Assembly (NCBI RefSeq): GCF_900156105.1
Contig: NZ_FTMS01000004.1
Span: 124,001 to 188,000, forward strand
Source of the DNA: Alkalispirochaeta americana
Lineage (GTDB): Bacteria; Spirochaetota; Spirochaetia; DSM-27196; Alkalispirochaetaceae
DNA length: 64,000 bases
Direction: 5' to 3'
The position numbers and the translations under genes were made by a program. The first letter of the stretch is position 1, and each line of letters begins with the position of its first letter. The notes below the pieces were generated by a model, which was not told the DNA's origin, did no database searches, and saw nothing but the letters and a program-made list of their open reading frames with translations. Positions 62,131 to 64,000 of this stretch are shown here, piece after piece.

Positions 62131-63109
62131 GTGGTACTCCTTGGGCCCTCACCAGCGCGGCCAGAGCCTCCACCTCCGTTTCCGGCAGAGGGGCTGTGTA
62201 GTCCGCGTAGGGGTAGGGCTGTCCCAGCATCCGGTATTTGCCTGACGCCAGGGGGTTAAAGTTGATCAGCTCGAGAGAGTAGTTCCCCGGAAGGGATTTT
62301 ACGAATCGGGCGATCCCGCTGATATTATCATGAGATGTGGTTGTTTTGGGAATGAGGGGGAGCCGGAAGAGGATTGGTGCCTTCCGGTCTGCCAGAAACC
62401 GGGCGTTATCAAGAATCTGCTGATTTTCCACCCCCGTGAACCGGCGGTGCTCCTCTGAATCGGCCAGCTTGAGATCCGCCAGGAAGAGCTTTGTCAGGGG
62501 CAAGACCCTTTCCAGCACGGCCCGGCTCGTCTGGAGTGTCGTTTCCAGAGCCGTGTGGAGCCCCTCGGCGAGGCATCGTTCCAGCAGGGCCTGGACAAAC
62601 TCGGGTTGTGCCAGGGGTTCTCCCCCCGAGAGGGTGATGCCCCCCCCGGAGGTATCAAAGAAGACCCGGTCCTTTTGCAACTCCTGAAAGAGCTCCTCCA
62701 CAGTATAAAGGCTGCTGTCCCAGGTGAGAGCCCGGGTGGGGCAGGCCTCAATGCACAGACCGCAGCCCCGGCAGAGGGAACGATCTATCGTGATGAAATC
62801 AGGGTTGGCTCCATCGGGCTGATCCTCCCGGGCCGAGAGCGCTCCCTCGGGGCAGACCGCGATGCACCGGCGGCACCGGATACACTGTTCACGGTGGTAG
62901 AAGAGGAGTGGCGTCCGGGGTATTCCCTCGGGGTTCTGGCACCACCGGCACGCCAGGGGACACCCCTTGAGAAAGGCCGTGGTCCGTATGCCCGGGCCAT
63001 CGTGCAGGGCAAAGCGCTTGATGTCGAAAACACGGCCAGTGATCGCTCCGGTTTCTCCCTGGTGCGGCCTCTTCCCGTTCCGTGCCGGGTTCGGTGCTGG
63101 TACGTTCAT
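62123..63109 (-). CDS. Glycyl-radical enzyme activating protein (radical SAM)
   Basis: 328 residues. The radical-SAM cluster is GCPLACRWCQNP (CxxxCxxC). A ferredoxin-like insert with two 4Fe-4S motifs follows (CIRCRRCIAVCP and CRGCGLCIEACP). This is the larger activase type that serves PFL-like dehydratases rather than the short PflA. SGGEPL is the SAM-binding strand. It generates the glycyl radical on the enzyme encoded just upstream, releasing 5'-deoxyadenosine. Confidence 0.93.
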   Translation of the reverse strand: MNVPAPNPARNGKRPHQGETGAITGRVFDIKRFALHDGPGIRTTAFLKGCPLACRWCQNPEGIPRTPLLFYHREQCIRCRRCIAVCPEGALSAREDQPDGANPDFITIDRSLCRGCGLCIEACPTRALTWDSSLYTVEELFQELQKDRVFFDTSGGGITLSGGEPLAQPEFVQALLERCLAEGLHTALETTLQTSRAVLERVLPLTKLFLADLKLADSEEHRRFTGVENQQILDNARFLADRKAPILFRLPLIPKTTTSHDNISGIARFVKSLPGNYSLELINFNPLASGKYRMLGQPYPYADYTAPLPETEVEALAALVRAQGVPLG

Positions 63110-64000
63110 AGGGGAGTCTCTCCGTAGGTTGTTCGTTTAATAATCTCTTCCTGGAGATCCGGCGCCAGTTCCACAAAGTAGGCGGTGTAGCCGGCAACGC
63201 GGATCGTGAGGTTCTCGTGTTCGTCGGGCCGGGCCTGGGCCTCGCGGAGGGTCTTCTCGTCCACCACGTTGCATTGCAGATGGTGGATGCCCAGAAGGAC
63301 CATGGCGTAGAGGAGGGCCACAAACTTTTCCCGTTCTTCGGGGTTGGTGAAGGTCCGGGGCAGAAATTTTATGTTCAGCAGGGCGCCGTTTCCCGCTTTG
63401 GAGAAGGGCAGTCGTCCCAGGGAGCGCAACAGCGCTGTGGGTCCGGCGGTGTCCCGGCCGTACATGGCCGATACCCCGCCGTCGGCCAGGGGCTCCCGGG
63501 CATGGCGTCCGTCGGGTGTGGCCCCCACGTTTTTTCCCATGGGAACGTGGGCCGAGACGGTGTACAGACCCATCTGGTAGGCTCCACCCCGGGCATTGGT
63601 GAAGTTCTTCAGACGGTCGGCAAAGTATTCCACCCAGCTGGCTCCCAGACGATCCACCCACTCCTGGTCGTTTCCGTACTTGGGAGCCCGGGAGATCAGG
63701 TTCTTTCGAAGCTCTTCGGCCCCGGAGAAGTCTTCCCGGAGCGCCCTCAGCACTCCTGCGGCCGGGACCTGCTGGGTATCATAGACCAGGTGTTTCAGGG
63801 CGGCCAGGCTGTCGGCCACGTTGGCCACCTGGATCGCCTGGATACCCGAAAGGTTGTAGCGGGCCCCTCCGGCGGTGACATCTTTTCCCGTATCCAGGCA
63901 GGAGTCCACCAGGGCCGAGAGAAAGGGTGAGGGCAGGAATTCGGCGTGCATCCGGTCTACGGCATCGCAAAGGGGAATCATCCGGTCCATGAAGTAGTCG
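63106..64000 (-). CDS. Glycyl radical enzyme (PFL/dehydratase family), C-terminal part
   Basis: Only about 298 C-terminal codons are inside the window; the gene continues beyond 64000. The glycyl-radical loop RVAGYTAYF is near the C-terminus, as required. GKNVGATPDGRHAREPLADGG and HLQCNVVDEKTLREAQARPDEHENL are typical of formate acetyltransferase/glycerol-dehydratase relatives. The active-site Cys lies outside, so pyruvate formate-lyase and diol/other dehydratases cannot be separated. The stop overlaps the activase start by 4 bases. Confidence 0.9.
   Translation of the reverse strand, partial: DYFMDRMIPLCDAVDRMHAEFLPSPFLSALVDSCLDTGKDVTAGGARYNLSGIQAIQVANVADSLAALKHLVYDTQQVPAAGVLRALREDFSGAEELRKNLISRAPKYGNDQEWVDRLGASWVEYFADRLKNFTNARGGAYQMGLYTVSAHVPMGKNVGATPDGRHAREPLADGGVSAMYGRDTAGPTALLRSLGRLPFSKAGNGALLNIKFLPRTFTNPEEREKFVALLYAMVLLGIHHLQCNVVDEKTLREAQARPDEHENLTIRVAGYTAYFVELAPDLQEEIIKRTTYGETPL

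Noticed and set aside
1-64000. CRISPR arrays, insertion sequences, prophage or integrase genes
   Set aside because: No regularly spaced repeats, transposase motifs or phage structural genes were seen; repeats found are short tandem or inverted ones.

Overview
The window is chromosomal DNA of a GC-rich bacterium, most likely a free-living saccharolytic, fermentative spirochaete (Spirochaeta/Alkalispirochaeta type). This is inferred from the gene content: gyrB-gyrA followed by parAB and a dnaX-ybaB-recR block, an RRM/glycine-rich RNA-binding protein, chemotaxis receptors and CheW, ThyX, and glycyl-radical fermentation genes. Nothing looks like a phage, insertion sequence, integron or CRISPR array. 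Coding density is high and overlapping start/stop codons are common.

Bases 1-8.4 kb are an origin-proximal-looking region: the gyrB end, gyrA, a YigZ/IMPACT gene with a parS-like site inside it, adenosine deaminase (opposite strand), parA-parB and a histone-deacetylase-fold gene overlapping parB. Five tRNA genes follow (four serine isoacceptors and an Arg tRNA with a GCG anticodon), then the SRP RNA. Bases 8.4-14.2 kb carry dnaX-ybaB-recR, the RNA-binding protein with a small charged partner, an acetyltransferase, a PfkB-type kinase and an Hpt protein.

Bases 14.2-20 kb hold an acyl-CoA dehydrogenase-like gene, a Rnk-type elongation-factor gene with an intrinsic terminator in its leader, a LuxR-type regulator, and an operon of class II aldolase, DeoR regulator and MtnA. 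That operon resembles the DHAP shunt for salvage of 5-methylthioribose-1-P and 5-deoxyribose-1-P. Bases 20-26.2 kb (minus strand) are a dipeptide-type ABC transporter with a C26 gamma-glutamyl peptidase. Bases 26.3-30.4 kb (minus strand) are a TPP-riboswitch-controlled YkoFEDC thiamine-precursor transporter.

Bases 30.4-47.5 kb are mixed: aldo/keto reductase, P1B metal ATPase, two chemoreceptors, a beta-hydroxyacid dehydrogenase, a secreted M23 peptidase divergent from thyX, cheW, a GH31 glycosidase, a NYN/OST-HTH protein, a NusG-II membrane protein, an NlpC/P60 lipoprotein and a HisKA_2 sensor kinase. Bases 47.5-53.5 kb carry a large secreted HExxH protein, a secreted hypothetical, a rhomboid protease, rlmE and a DUF218 protein. 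Bases 53.6-61.2 kb carry a PglK-like ABC exporter followed by a sulfate-activation set (SLC13/RCK permease, cysQ, cysD, cysNC) with no reductase nearby. The window ends on the minus strand with a glycyl radical enzyme (cut by the edge), its activase and a ROK protein, all overlapping.

A recurring feature is a -10-like hexamer ending only 6-9 bases before the likely start codon, suggesting that leaderless or near-leaderless transcripts are frequent. Functional calls rest on protein motifs recognised by eye. No database search was possible.
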